Below are positions 24,434-35,934 of a stretch of 64,000 nt of DNA, piece after piece. Location: assembly GCA_035235625.1 (NCBI GenBank), contig CP141150.1, positions 12,400,001-12,464,000 of the forward strand, read 5' to 3'. The stretch comes from Saururus chinensis (taxonomy: Eukaryota; Streptophyta; Magnoliopsida; Piperales; Saururaceae). Under the pieces are notes generated by a model. The model saw only the letters and a program-made list of their open reading frames with translations. It did not search any database and was not told where the DNA came from. Position 1 is the first letter of the stretch. The number at the start of each line of letters is the position of its first letter. The position numbers were made by a program, and so were the translations under genes.

Positions 24434-25110
24434 CACTACAACAAAAAGACTATTAGTTATGCTTTTAATTATCACTAATAGTCATAAAAGTGTCATTAAT
24501 AATTGCTGCTAGTAATACGTAAAAAGTGTAGCTAATAACTACATAGATTATTAGTGACGCTTAAAAAACATTGAAAAAAGTCTCATTGCAACTAATTATT
24601 AACAACACCTATGAAAAAATGTCACTAATAATATTGCTATTAGCAACATTTTTAAGTATGATACTAATAAGAAAATTATTTAAAAAATAAATCCTACCTT
24701 TGGCGGGATTAGGGATTTGGGGGGGGGGGGGAGGGCGGGCGAGCCAGGGAGAGCCCCTCGAAGCCCGTCCTCCTCTAATATGAATTCTATTATTATATTT
24801 AATTTAAATTAAATAATATATTATTTAATAATATATACAAGATATATAATTACGAAAATAAATAAATTACTCTAAGTAATTGCGATGTTTAGGACTAAAC
24901 GTCGTAAATACTTTACATATTTATGACGTTTAATACTAAATGTTGCAAATATGCTAAGTATTTAGGCTGTTAAATATTAAATGTTGCAAATACTCTTGAG
25001 TATTTGCGATCGATGATTAGTATTAAACATTGCAAATGCTCTCCATATTTGATATGATTAGTATTAAATGTCGCAAAGTATTTAAACAAATGACACAATT
25101 AGTATTATCT
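24434..25110 (+). mobile_element. CACTA-like terminus with subterminal repeats, fragmentary
   Basis: CACTACAACAAAAAGACTATTAG at 24434 matches the termini at 41995 and 51388 in its first 12 bases. Degenerate repeats of the type TTAGTGACGCTT and AGTCATAAAAGTG follow to about 24680, then a G11 run at 24720. A second repeat family (ATTTGCGA, TTTAGTATTAAAC) fills 24860-25100. No opposite terminus is seen, so two elements may be abutted here. Confidence 0.5.
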
Positions 25111-25199
25111 TAAATATTAATTTTTATTTAACATATATTATTTAAATTACATAATATTTTATACAATATATAAATAAATGATATATAGTTAAGAGAAAA

Positions 25200-25960
25200 A
25201 TTAAAATTAATTTATTAAGTCCTATTTATATGAGACTAGGCTCATGCCCCAATTTTGTGGGCAGTCATAGTTTTTTAGACCCACTTGTGTAAGCCCCGGC
25301 TATGTAGGGCTATTGAATTTCAATCTGATAATGTAGATAACTTAAGGTGGAGGTAGGTTGCTTGCCTCCTTACACTGTCGATCTAAAAAAAAATTAAATA
25401 ATTTATTTACTCTTGTTTGTGTAAGACAAGACTCATGCACCTAACTTTGTGGGCCGTTAGATTTAAAACAAAAATTAAATTAATATCTTCAATCCAATTT
25501 GTGGGCCATTAGCATGAGCCCATGCTTTGTGGGCAGTTAGATTAATTTAATTTTTTTGAAATGCAACAACCCACAGAGCTGGGCGCGTGAGCCTAGTTTC
25601 ACACAAATGAGACTAATAAAATTAATTTAATTTTTTTGATATCCAATTGCAGAAAGGGGCATGCAACCTATGCATCCCCTGAGTTACGTTTGTCGTCAGA
25701 TAGAAATTCAAGAGCCCACTAAGTCAGGGCTCACTCAGATGCATAAGGCAGCAAATTGATCTTGGGCTTTGAGAGCGTTGGATCGAGATCGGATGGCGTA
25801 AGGCATCATGTAAGCTAAATGGCCTTAGCCCCTGAGTTATGTGTAACATTAGATTCAGTAGTGATTTTCCATAGGGCCAGGCACACACTTACTAGCACGA
25901 TCCTATTCTCACACAAATGGGACTAAGAAATTAATTCATTTTTTTAAGATCTGACAATGC
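25200..25960. repeat. Dispersed module, three degenerate copies (fourth at 29860-29975)
   Basis: A phrase of the type AGACTAGGCTCATGC...TTTGTGGGC...GTTAGATT recurs around 25220-25330, 25425-25560 and 25600-25930, and again at 29860-29975. It includes CCCCTGAGTTAC and CAGGGCTCAC motifs in shifting order. No coding potential is visible. This looks like nested fragments of one repeat family of unknown class. Confidence 0.5.
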
Positions 25961-28900
25961 AAGGGGGCAAGAATGTAACTTTCGGGAATTTTCTAAATTC
26001 CCAAAGTTGACCACAGGAAATTAGGGTGTTGGACCCCTTGACCTTTATGTTAGAATAACTTGATCATCGGCTAGAATTAGTAATTAAAGCCTACATTGAT
26101 AGAATGTAGACAGAAAGAGCTTCGAAACGCCACCAAGAACGCTCGAATAAGAGTTCAGATAAGGGAGATATGATTTTTCAAAGATTTAATTTTGAGTTAT
26201 ACCGAATTTTGAATTGTGAGCTAATGTGCACTTGTGGGACCCACTTATAATAAGAGCTTAATTATTAATTATGAGTTTTAATTTGGTTAGTTGACCTAAT
26301 TTAATTAGAAATTAGTTTAATTAAAAAGTTCATGGGGAGAGAGATTTGGAGGAGACTAAACTTTTCGGAGCCCTAGCTTAATAAGGGAATTGGATGTTAT
26401 AAAAGGGAGAGGGGCGGAATCGATTAAAGGGGGGGTCGGAAGCGTGCAGACGGGAGGAGAACACAGGAAGAAGAAGAGGCGGAGAGCATAGAGAGGGAAG
26501 GAGAGGAAGAGAGTGGAGAAGTTGTGCAAGTGTTGCAAGGTGTACTATGATCCCGACTCAAATGCGAAATCTCCTTCGTTTCCATAAGACACAACAATCA
26601 AAAGAGGCGATGTTTACAGTTGGTTATTTTCTGTGTGATGTTTTTGCCTTATTTATTGATTTTGTCTGACCCCAGTTGGGTTTTTGTCATATTCAATTTC
26701 ATATTGATCGAATTGCTATGCATGCTTCAGTTGCTTTTGTCATATTCGATTTCGTATTGATCGAATTTCTATGCATGCTTCAGTTGCTTCTGTCCCTGAT
26801 TGTTAGATTCAATAACATGCTCCATTATGTACCACATATAGTTCTATTTGACAATAGTGGAGTTCCTTATAGCAAAATACCTTAAAACTATCTAATACCA
26901 TGCTTGTACGTGGTTATGCATTGTTGTGCATGAGTTTCAGGTTTAGATTTCAGAGTCTTGAAATTATCATGTAAGATGGTTGATTTAATATTGGTGTAGC
27001 TGTTTTATCAAGTTTGGTTGTAATGCATGAAAAGCCAAATCGTATGTTGTGAATCACTGGAAGCAACAAGATGTTTTGCTTTAAAATAAAACCATGAAGC
27101 TAGGAACAGATTATGGATACACTTTGTTTTTTTTTAAAGCATGACATAGATATTTTTTAGTTAAGTTATTGGACCACTTGAAGACTTCCAAAGTCATTTT
27201 GTATGGGTTATAAGGTAATTTTTTCTGGAAAGACAAGCATTAAACTTTCGAAACATAAGAAAAGAGCAACGTCTTGCTCTATTTTTTTTTAGGCAGAGGG
27301 AAGGTTGAAGACGACCGGTTCACAAGTGATTATTAACCCAACCCGGTTTGGTCCGATCTAATTTAAAAATACTATAACTGAACCTGGTCCGGTTCAGTAA
27401 GTTAGAGAATTCATAAAAATTTGGGAAAACTTATGAATGACCATGAATGCATTTCTAGTGTTGTTCCCAAGTTTCAAACTAGGGAAAAATCCCAATCTCT
27501 AAAATAACCAATTTACCCTTATGAGTTGACACGTAGCATAATGATTAATAATCAAACTCAGGGCTTCGGTTCAAGAGCCTATGAGTGGAATTAAAAATTA
27601 ACAAAAATCTGAATGATAGTTCAGTATGTATCCTAAATTTGTACCAAGCCTTAAGCTAGTTAAAAATCCCAATAAGTAGATATTTGACTATTTTACCCCT
27701 AAAGTTAAGGTAGGATGGTTAATTGAATCGGGGTTGGTTCAAGGGGTTTATAACCTCGTTAAACGGCAAGAAAATTACCTCAACTTCATAACATGAAGGT
27801 ATAACCATGGGATTAATTTTTGACTCATCAAGGTTTAGGAAGGCCTTAAACCAAATGATAAAAATACCCTTCAAGTGGACCCGCCAAATTCGTGTGAATG
27901 GAAGCGCAGGTCAATTTGAGAGTGGAGCCTCTTGAGCATATTATGACTTAAAATAAATAAAAGGGTAGTGAGATGACCAAATAACCCAATATAGGGTAGC
28001 ATACCCTAAGTGGTAGAATTACCCTAATGCCCTTAAAGTCATTATGTTCTGTTTCTGTCGAAACTAATAACCTAACCACTAAGCATTAGGGTACGCTATA
28101 GTGATGTGGAATGGCCTCAAAAAGGAAGGGGTGTAACCAACAAGTAACACGAAGACCTTGACAGGTCATAGTGTCACAAGAAATAAGGGAAAGAACCCTA
28201 ATTTTCAGGGTTTAAGGCAGCGTATTATACGTGTCTGCAACCTTGGACATCAATCAACTAGGGTATTAATATGTAACTCGTGAAATACGTTAGAATTATC
28301 TACATTACTGGGATTAAATTTTCTGAGCCCTAGCCTTGCAAATGAGTGCAATGGGCCTCTGTTTATTGTTGTGAACTTGTATGACAATGTTTTTTATGTT
28401 GCTTACTTTGGTGCATGCTTTCATTAGTGATGTTTTGAGTTATATCAGTAACTTAAGGTTAATAAAGACTAATCAAGAGATTTTGGTTGTTGTTGGATTG
28501 AGGGGAGAACATTTAATTAAGATAATGACTAAAATACCCCCTTTTGGGTTGGGACCAGTTCATGGAGTGAACGGGGCCCTGACATAGAATTTGACCTTAG
28601 TTAATGAACCGAGGGTGGTTATGGGATGTTCTCTGAGTCATAGCTCAGTGAATGAGCTATTTTTTGGGCTGATTCACAGAGTGAAGAGGACCCAAATGGT
28701 TGAGCGGATACTTTACTGGATGAAAATAATCTAGTCTAAGTGTCAGATCAGATATTTGGGGGAGTCAATGGTCATAAGGACCTGAGGCTTCTATAGATTC
28801 ATTAGTAATGTCTTATAAGATATTTTCTCTCAGAGTTGGGATGATGGAGATTGCGATATGCTTCTCCATTACCCCGACGGTTTGGGTATTGACTAGAGGG

Positions 28901-29859
28901 TCTTTACCGTAGGTCTTCCCATGACTATTTAGTATGTACAAAAAATGGATTTGTATGAGCATCATGGAAGACTTGTGCTTCTCGCCAATCTGTGTCCATG
29001 AGCATAGTTGGGATCCTCTTCTCCAAATTCATGGTAGGCTAGCCCTCTGGATTTGGGTCAAGCTACTATTAAACAGTCTACTCTAAGGTTGGAGTACTAT
29101 GTTTGGAGATTTCTCGAGGGGCGAGTCATTTCTGAGTTACAGATTTTATAGTATTAATTATCAAACAAGGGATGTGAGATAATTAATAACATTATTTGAT
29201 ATTGCTTGTTAATTAGACAAGTGAAATGATTAAAGAACTTACTAAAATGTAGGTTAAAAATACTTAAGCATTACATGTGTGGTGGTATGCTTCTTAGGAT
29301 AGAGTAGTTTCTAGGCAGAACTACATTTGGATCCGATCTTGTTGGAAATATTGGAGATGTTGTCTGATGAGTACGCAGGCAACTAACATCAGGTGATGTT
29401 GGCCCATTCCAAATAATATTAATAAAATTTTTTGCCCCTTTGGAAGCTCTTCTGCTGAGGGAAGAGAGGTTCCATTGTTGTGTTGTTGTTTGGTTTGCTT
29501 AGTTGCAGATTCTCCAGGCAACGGCAAATAAGACCAAGACATGCAAACACAAGAAGATGTTTATGCGTTTCTGCAACTCCGGTACATAAGTGTTTCACTA
29601 GCATGAGAGTCAACTTAGTTGTTTATTTTCGAACGGATGACAGACTTGTACTTAGATGGATGAGTTGTTCTTTATGAATTTGCAGACGTTAAATAATATC
29701 ATATGATTTGATATCCGTATTTGTGAACCCCACTTATCATGACCTGGATATTTAATTGACTGGTTTGTTTTGTATTTAAGAAGAAGAAAAAAAATTCTCG
29801 CTACTTACCGTTCATGCTATTTAAAATGATATTAAAAATCCAGGTCGTGACTATGCAAC
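25961..29859. other. Unassigned, possibly LTR-derived DNA
   Basis: No recognisable protein domain in any frame. The segment 26040-26560 has features of a large plant LTR: a TTATAAAAGGGAG TATA-like motif near 26398 followed by a purine-rich leader. A duplicated phrase (TTTGTCATATTCGATTTC...GCTATGCATGCTTCAGTTGC) lies at 26680-26790. Text such as CTCGAGGGGCGAGTCATTTC at 29110 also reads like LTR material. I could not find paired TG...CA ends or a target duplication. Confidence 0.35.
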
Positions 29860-29979
29860 CTCCCTACCTGCCCCCTGAATTATGTGAGTCATTAGATTGA
29901 AGTTCGAGTACCCACAAGGTCAGGGCTTACACTGATGCGAGTGAGCCCAGTCTCACATAATGGGACTAAAGAAATTATA

Positions 29980-30250
29980 ATTCTAGCCATTACATTTAAA
30001 ATAATGTTTTTCAAACAAAAGGTATTTGTGATACTTAGTCATAAGCGTCACAACTAGTTTTTAATTTTTTCCTAATATAAGTTATTTGATATGCTTTTAA
30101 CTAAGCGTTGCAACTAAGTGTATTAATTGTGATACATAGTCATAAGTGTCACAACTAAATGTCTTAGTTGCGATGCTTTTACATAAGCATCACAACTAGC
30201 TTAATTTTTTCCTAATATAAGGTATTTGTGACTCTTAGTTATAAATGTCA
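29980..30250. repeat. Subterminal-repeat-like tract
   Basis: Six or so degenerate copies of TTGTGATACTTAGTCATAAGCGTCACAACT in alternating orientation, resembling the subterminal regions of CACTA or Mutator-type elements. No termini are identified. Confidence 0.5.
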
Positions 30251-31565
30251 ACTAGTTTTAAATTAATGAAGATCAAAAGAAAACTCTTAGGCATGAGTTG
30301 ACTTATGTATTTGGATTCTAATGGAGTCTTAGTTATCTAATTAATTAGAGGATCCTGAGCTAGATTTCTATTTAGAATTCAAAAGAAAGAAAAATTCATG
30401 TAATGTGATTCAATTATTGTAAGTTTTATATATTTCAATATCTTTTAGCCAATAGAATTGTCCTCATAAAGATTATAGAGAATAGCTACCTACTTAGGTT
30501 AATTTAGGCTATTGTGAAACTACCGTCCACTTGACATCAAGAAAAATGAATGAAAAAAAAGAAAATAATAAATGATGCAAGTTGCAAGGATTTAGAAAAA
30601 GCTATCTATTACAAAAATGATATGAGGAAAAATATCATGACTTAGAAAAATGCATGGGCATAGTCTCTATGAGCTTTTATTGTTTTATCTTTTTAAGAGA
30701 AAAATGTAAATAGATTCTAACTAAAGTGAGTTAAAAAATGAGAACTTTTTTTACTAGGATCTAAATAAATTTGTCTAAGTTTGAATAAGTGTAAATTAAT
30801 TTGGGGGATTAAAAATTAAAATAGACAAGAGTTAAAAAATTTTGATAGTTTCATTTAAAAATTGATAAAAGAGGATTAAAGTGTCAAAAAGAAGAAAATA
30901 AAATTAACAATAAGATACCAATGAAGTTTACTAATCTAAGGCAAGGTATAAATGAATATAATCTATGGTTACATTTAGATTAAAGGAATGTTAATTGAAT
31001 ATTTGTCGAAGAGAGCTCAACTTTAATTGTTTTATTGTTTGATTTTTATTTTAAGCTATGATTATTGGAAAATTCTTATTTCAATGATAATGTCTTGAAA
31101 TAATTTTTGGAATTAATTGGATTTTTCTGATTTTTTTTATTTTCACAAAATAAAAATTAATTTATTTCAAGATCGATTGATCAATCCCCAGAGCAAGAGT
31201 GATTGATCGCTGGTTATATTTTTCATGTCGAAGTACTATTTTAAAAAATAGCTAAAGTCCTTAAACCTTTTTATTTTACTCCAAACTCTCCAGAAGAGTA
31301 CAAAAAAGATGTAAAAGGCAATTTGACATGAATCTGCACGAGTTTATGCTATATTTTAACCTCGATTTCAAGATCTACCGTGCGGCCACGGTATGAACCG
31401 AATACTATTTTTTATTTCAAGTGATGTTTTAAATAAAACTATTAATATAAAACAGAGGAAGTAATTAGGCCAACTCATTAAAAAAATGATTAGCTCAACT
31501 TTTTGGTAACATTAAATAGTGAAAATTAGTATTGCATGTTGCAAGTGGTAGTGAATCTTGATTAG

Positions 31566-31571
31566 TTGACC
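31566..31571 (+). promoter_or_regulatory. W-box core TTGACC in CHI-2 promoter
   Basis: TTGACC fits the WRKY-binding W-box core. Further TTGAC cores lie at about 31742 and at 31997-32002 (TTGACT). Such elements are common in pathogen-induced chitinase promoters, but a 5-6 base motif also occurs by chance. Confidence 0.35.
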
Positions 31572-32096
31572 GTGGTAGTGAGGAAAGAATTAATGTGCAA
31601 CATACCAGTGGTACAAGTACTTATGGGTGATAGACGTATCACCTTCTATTCTAGATAGCAAAAGCAGTGGACCAGAAGGCTCTTCGCATTGCAGATGCAT
31701 TAAAGAGAACAAAATCTACTTCACCATTTACAGGGTCCTCTTTGACAGTTTAACATTGGCATGGGTCTCCATGGCTCTTAGGAAAATGGTCATAAACAGG
31801 GAAGGTCATACCAGTTTGGCAATTATATATTGTTTTGTGGGCCATTGATTTAGTTGTTAGCAGATAGTCCAAGCCAAACTATCTTGGCTTTGCCACACGG
31901 ACTAAACACGAACGCATTTATCCTCTCTATTAGAAGTACAAGAGAATTTGAATAGCCATACGTATTACATGACCTACACGGACAAAAGCCTTCAAATTGA
32001 CTTCTTTATCAAGTGGATATAAACTTGAACCTAAACATACATTTCACTTGTTTATGGTTAATATAATCTTCAGGGCATACAAACAAATCATATGGG

Positions 32097-32103
32097 GGCG
32101 GCT
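32097..32103 (-). promoter_or_regulatory. GCC-box (AGCCGCC) of CHI-2
   Basis: GGCGGCT on the plus strand, 133 bp before the TATA box and conserved in copy A. The AGCCGCC element is the known ethylene/ERF response site of basic class I chitinase promoters, so position and gene type agree. Confidence 0.65.
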
Positions 32104-32235
32104 ATTGAAATAATGGACTCATTCACTAGTTTCCAATGACCAATTTGTCATGGTCCTCAACTGAACTCACGTACACGAAAGCATGTAATCTTAGACTAGT
32201 CAAAGGAAAACCACCTCTTCTTCCCTCCCTCAGTC

Positions 32236-32243
32236 TATTTAAA
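32236..32243 (+). promoter_or_regulatory. TATA box of CHI-2
   Basis: TATTTAAA is followed by a CTCTCCTCC-rich leader. A start of transcription about 30 bp downstream would fall near 32267-32275, giving a very short 5' leader before the ATG at 32290. Confidence 0.7.
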
Positions 32244-32289
32244 CCCTCTCCTCCCTCTCCTCCACCATGCAAGCGGTTCTAAGCAAAAA

Positions 32290-33485
32290 ATGGGTGCTTG
32301 GACTTTGGTTCTTTTGTTCTCTTTGGCAACCTTACTGCCTGCCCACGCTGAACAGTGTGGCAGCCAAGCCGGCGGTGCCGTCTGCCCGGGAGGGCTCTGC
32401 TGCAGCCAGTACGGCTGGTGTGGCACCACCTCTGACTACTGTGGGGTTGGATGCCAGAGCCAATGCGGCGGCTCGGCGCCTACGCCTGGCAGTGGGGTGG
32501 GCTCCATAATCACCGAGGCCATCTTTAATGACATGCTTAAGCACCGCAATGATGCGGCATGTCCTGGGAGGAACTTCTACACCTACAATGGCTTCATTGC
32601 CGCAGCCAATTCCTTCAGTGGCTTTGGTACCACTGGGGACTTGAACACTCGTAAAAGAGAGCTTGCAGCTTTTCTGGCTCAAACATCTCATGAAACCACA
32701 GGTTTGTTTAGTAGTTCAACATGACGAGTTCATGTCTCTCCCTATGCCATTTTTGTAAATTTTCCAAGAAAAATATGCTATGTCTGCCATGGATGCTTAG
32801 ACATGACGAGTTCATGTCTCTCCTAATGTTTCTATGAATGTCATTGGTATGTAGGGGGATGGTCCACTGCACCGGATGGCCCATATTCATGGGGCTATTG
32901 TTTTGTCCAGGAACAAGGAAACCCAGGTGATTATTGTTCCCCAAGTGCACAATGGCCGTGTGCTGCAGGCAAGAAGTACTATGGCCGTGGCCCCATCCAA
33001 ATCTCATAGTAAGTTTCCATTATGAAATGTTTTGAGAAGTAACTTCATTAAGATGAAAATTAACTTATACTGAACCATGGCTTTGCTAATTGCAAATTTG
33101 CAACCTTGTTTATAGCAACTATAACTATGGGCCAGCAGGGCAAGCCATTAACGTGGACCTCCTCAACAACCCTGACTTGGTGGCCACAGACGCCACCATC
33201 TCCTTCAAGACGGCCATCTGGTTCTGGATGACGCCGCAGTCACCCAAGCCATCGTGCCATAATGTGATGATCGGCCAGTGGACACCGTCGAGTGCCGATG
33301 TCGCTGCAGGGAGGCAGCCTGGGTTTGGTGTTGTTACAAACATAATCAACGGCGGGCTTGAATGTGGCAAAGGAACTGATAGTAGGGTTGCTGATCGAAT
33401 TGGTTTCTACAAAAGATACTGTGATATCCTGGGTGTTTCCTATGGTGCCAATCTTGACTGTTACAACCAAAGGCCATTCACTTAG
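32290..33485 (+). CDS. CHI-2: class I endochitinase (GH19 with hevein-type chitin-binding domain), intact
   Basis: Exons 32290-32701, 32855-33008 and 33116-33485 join in frame to 311 codons; both introns (153 and 107 bp) are GT-AG. Residues 1-20 are a signal peptide ending PAHA, so the enzyme enters the secretory pathway. Residues 21-61 are a chitin-binding domain with all eight cysteines (23, 32, 37, 38, 44, 51, 55, 59). A short linker (PTPGSG) follows, then the GH19 domain from about 72 to 310. The HETTGG motif places the general acid at Glu135; Glu157 (FVQEQ) matches the second catalytic glutamate. The family hydrolyses beta-1,4 bonds in fungal and insect chitin. [19 protein letters not shown] and the NIINGGLEC segment are present. 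Pro in the usual GGWPTAPDG is Ser141. The protein ends at RPFT with no C-terminal vacuolar extension, suggesting apoplastic secretion. This ATG is chosen because it alone opens the signal peptide frame. Confidence 0.95.
32702..32854 (+). other. CHI-2 intron 1 with internal short repeat
   Basis: GT...AG intron of 153 bp in phase 1. It contains two copies of a phrase CATGACGAGTTCATGTCTCTCC, itself partly palindromic (GACATGA/TCATGTC). CHI-1 has the same repeat. The LINE in CHI-3 sits next to the equivalent of the first copy. Confidence 0.8.
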
Positions 33486-33512
33486 ATGGCTGCCCCACTA
33501 TCTCTTGCAATG

Positions 33513-33518
33513 AATAAA
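33513..33518 (+). terminator. Polyadenylation signal of CHI-2
   Basis: AATAAA 28 bp after the TAG stop, in an AT-rich 3' region. CHI-1 lost this segment in its 534-bp deletion. Confidence 0.65.
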
Positions 33519-34023
33519 TAATATACTTTACCCATATGGGGTAATGAATAATATTGCTCTCTTTGGAGAGATGTCCTATGTATGAAATGCCATTTTGTTG
33601 ATGATAAACATTTATGGTTGGACTGCTAATTACCTTTCAAACTGGAATAACAGAGAAGGTAGAATCTTAAGCACTACATCTCATACTTATATATATGTTT
33701 AATTTTTGCTCTTGTTATAAAAGGAAGTTGATTTTTTCCAAGATCTTGATCTAAACTGGTCGTTGATAGCTCAAGATTGACGATGCTTTTTGAAATTTTT
33801 GCTTGCTAAGTGTGCACCTTATATTTTGGGCCATCAATAACTGGTGGAAAGCTTCACCACCACCAGATTTGAGTTTATCTAGACTGAAAGCCAATCTCTT
33901 CCTGAGTGCTTAAGATTTGAGTTTATCCAGATTTGAGTTTATCTAGATTTGACTTTATCTAGACTAAGATTTGCTTGATAAGTGTGCGCTGGTTCCACCT
34001 CTTTCTGAGTGCTTGAATGCTGC

Positions 34024-34236
34024 CTACAGTTCCCGCAATAAGCTACTAGGACTCGATATTATAATTACCGGAGATAAGTCATCGTGAGCGAAGTCTTCAT
34101 CTGGATTATTGAAGAATGAAACATTTTCTAAAATTTTATACAAGACCCGGGATTGATGGCTCCCAAAAGCCTTCCCAATGAATTCCGCGCGGTTCACCTT
34201 TTCTAGAAGTGCATTGAATGTCTTGGTTTGTTTCAT
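34024..34236 (-). CDS. Unrecognised 70-codon ORF downstream of CHI-2
   Basis: An ATG-initiated minus-strand frame with an ordinary, non-repetitive composition (KTFNALLEKVNRAEFIGKAF, SHQSRVLYKILEN, NNPDEDFAHDDLSP). Copy A keeps the frame over nearly its whole length; its changes are mostly single residues plus in-frame isoleucine codons, although it has lost the ATG. That pattern hints at past coding constraint. It could be the terminal exon of a gene whose rest is missing. I cannot name the family, and no promoter or splice structure is clear. Confidence 0.3.
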   Translation of the reverse strand: MKQTKTFNALLEKVNRAEFIGKAFGSHQSRVLYKILENVSFFNNPDEDFAHDDLSPVIIISSPSSLLREL

Positions 34237-34239
34237 TTG

Positions 34240-35555
34240 GTCTTCCTATTAGACTAGATATTGAGTTTAATGCCCTGAAGACTAGCCCACATATGTATAA
34301 TGGTCTAAGTCAAGATGTAGCCTAATACGGTGAAGTCATGGGTGGGTGGGTACTCGGTCACTCCCTCCGTCCATAATAATTAGCTCTATTTAGTTTTAAA
34401 AAGTGAACTAATTTTAATTCATTTTGAATGAATTAACTCCTGCTATATGTCAATTAATATTTGTTATAAAACAAACACTCAGCAAATAGTTTGTTGATTG
34501 GACAAACATTAATTGCGTCTCAAATACTATTATTTTGAGTATATTACATTAATATTATCAAATAATCTATTTAAACTATTATGACTTAAAAACACACATA
34601 GAATAGGTATAGTTTTCATCGCCAAATTAAGTCAATTATAAAGCATATACTATATATGTTCTAATTATCTCCTCTTTTGCTATTTTGTGACAAAATTTTA
34701 CAAAATATGAAAATAAAATAAAAAAAATTCTTTGACAATATAATGCATTAATTTTTACTTGATAAAAAATATTATTTGATTCTCTAAGACTTATGATGAC
34801 CATTCAGAATTAATTGTAAAATCCTTCAACTTGTACTTAAGCTATATACTTACATAAAAATTATTTTAATAGCACTATTTAAATAAGTGTTAACTAAGTA
34901 CAATCACATGATTTTCAACAATTTCTTTGCTTAATGTAACATGTGAGATGGTATTAGAATATAAAAAATAATAAGATTTTTCCTTCTTAAATAGTTCGAG
35001 CTTTTGAGAATCTTGATTATCTTACATGGGAATCTTTGCTACCATGTAAGATAATTAAATTTTCTAAAAATTTGAGCCGTTAAGAAAGGAAAATCTTATT
35101 TATATTCTAACACTTATATCTATTGGACCGATTTTGTTAAGAATGTTGGGGTTGGCATACTCTACGTACGGGAATGTTCTCTCTAGCATAGTCACCCACA
35201 AACTCATGGTCTGCTTGAGGGGCTACCCGGCCTTGATAATGGGACAGAATTTTCGCCTTATGAGCTCGCCAAATCCTTCATTGAAGAGCAATGCAAGTAG
35301 CTTGATAAATCTTCTGTGACTCCATTAACTTTGAGACATGACACAGAACGTGATACTTCAACAAAAGGACCACAAAATTCAAATGATTTCTTTTCCATAT
35401 GAGTCACCAAATCTAAATAATTTGCCCCACATAATTTGTAAAGAAAATGATAATCAACCAAAAATATAACCAACAAAATTCTCTCAACTTGGTTTTCGTC
35501 GGTTAAAACATGTAAGCCCTAGCGTGAGGTCCATGTGTTATATCCAACCTAGAGC
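34240..35555. other. Non-coding flank of copy B
   Basis: AT-rich, aligned with 3331-4600. Short minus-strand frames (for example 35258-35476) do not stay open between copies. No transposon ends or RNA genes seen. Confidence 0.5.
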
Positions 35556-35745
35556 TAATTGGGAGGATTTGTTCAGTAAATTTATTGTACAGTAATATTG
35601 GATCCCCATGGCAAAGAGAAAGGTGGTAATATTTGATGGGATTGACGGTGGGATATGGTACTCTAAGAGACGGGTTAACTTGTCGCCTCTTAACGACGGG
35701 GACACCCTTTAGAGGGAAGTGTTTTTCATGATCCCTCTTCAATGT

Positions 35746-35875
35746 GAGCTGAACGTAAGGAACGCCTTGGAGCCGTTATATTTCAAGATCGGTAGCGCAT
35801 ACGCTGATGTGCGCTAGCATGTACACCACTGATCTTGAAATCCGATAGCTCCCGACCGTTCCTTACGCTTGGCTC
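35746..35875. ncRNA. 130-nt imperfect hairpin, candidate foldback RNA
   Basis: The outer arms pair over roughly 45 positions per side: GAGC with GCTC, CGTAAGGAACG (35754-35764) with its exact complement (35857-35867), GGAGC with GCTCC, and ATTTCAAGATC (35780-35790) with its exact complement (35831-35841). An inner stem TAGCGCA (35793) pairs with TGCGCTA (35810). The length and mismatched stem resemble a plant microRNA precursor, but neither arm matches a microRNA I know. It could also be a small foldback transposon. Copy A lost it in the 605-bp deletion. Confidence 0.4.
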
Positions 35876-35934
35876 TTTGTTAGAGTAGAACATACAAAAC
35901 GCTTCCCCCTTAGAGGTGTCAAGCAGCAGTGAAA

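Noticed and set aside
26356..26538. Purine-rich region near 26400 as a gene promoter and first exon
   Set aside because: A TATA-like motif with a purine leader also fits an LTR promoter, and no downstream coding exon was found.
32267..32509. 80-codon frame from the upstream ATG as a separate protein
   Set aside because: It is an out-of-register reading of chitinase exon 1; the enzyme frame has a signal peptide and full domain structure. Kept only as a possible regulatory upstream frame.
32332..32691. 119-codon minus-strand ORF opposite chitinase exon 1 (also 1887-2246)
   Set aside because: Shadow of a conserved GC-rich exon; no features of its own.
35746..35875. Identification of the hairpin as a known microRNA such as miR171
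   Set aside because: Only a loose resemblance around GGAGCCGTTAT; the mature sequences do not match. Reported as an unassigned foldback instead.
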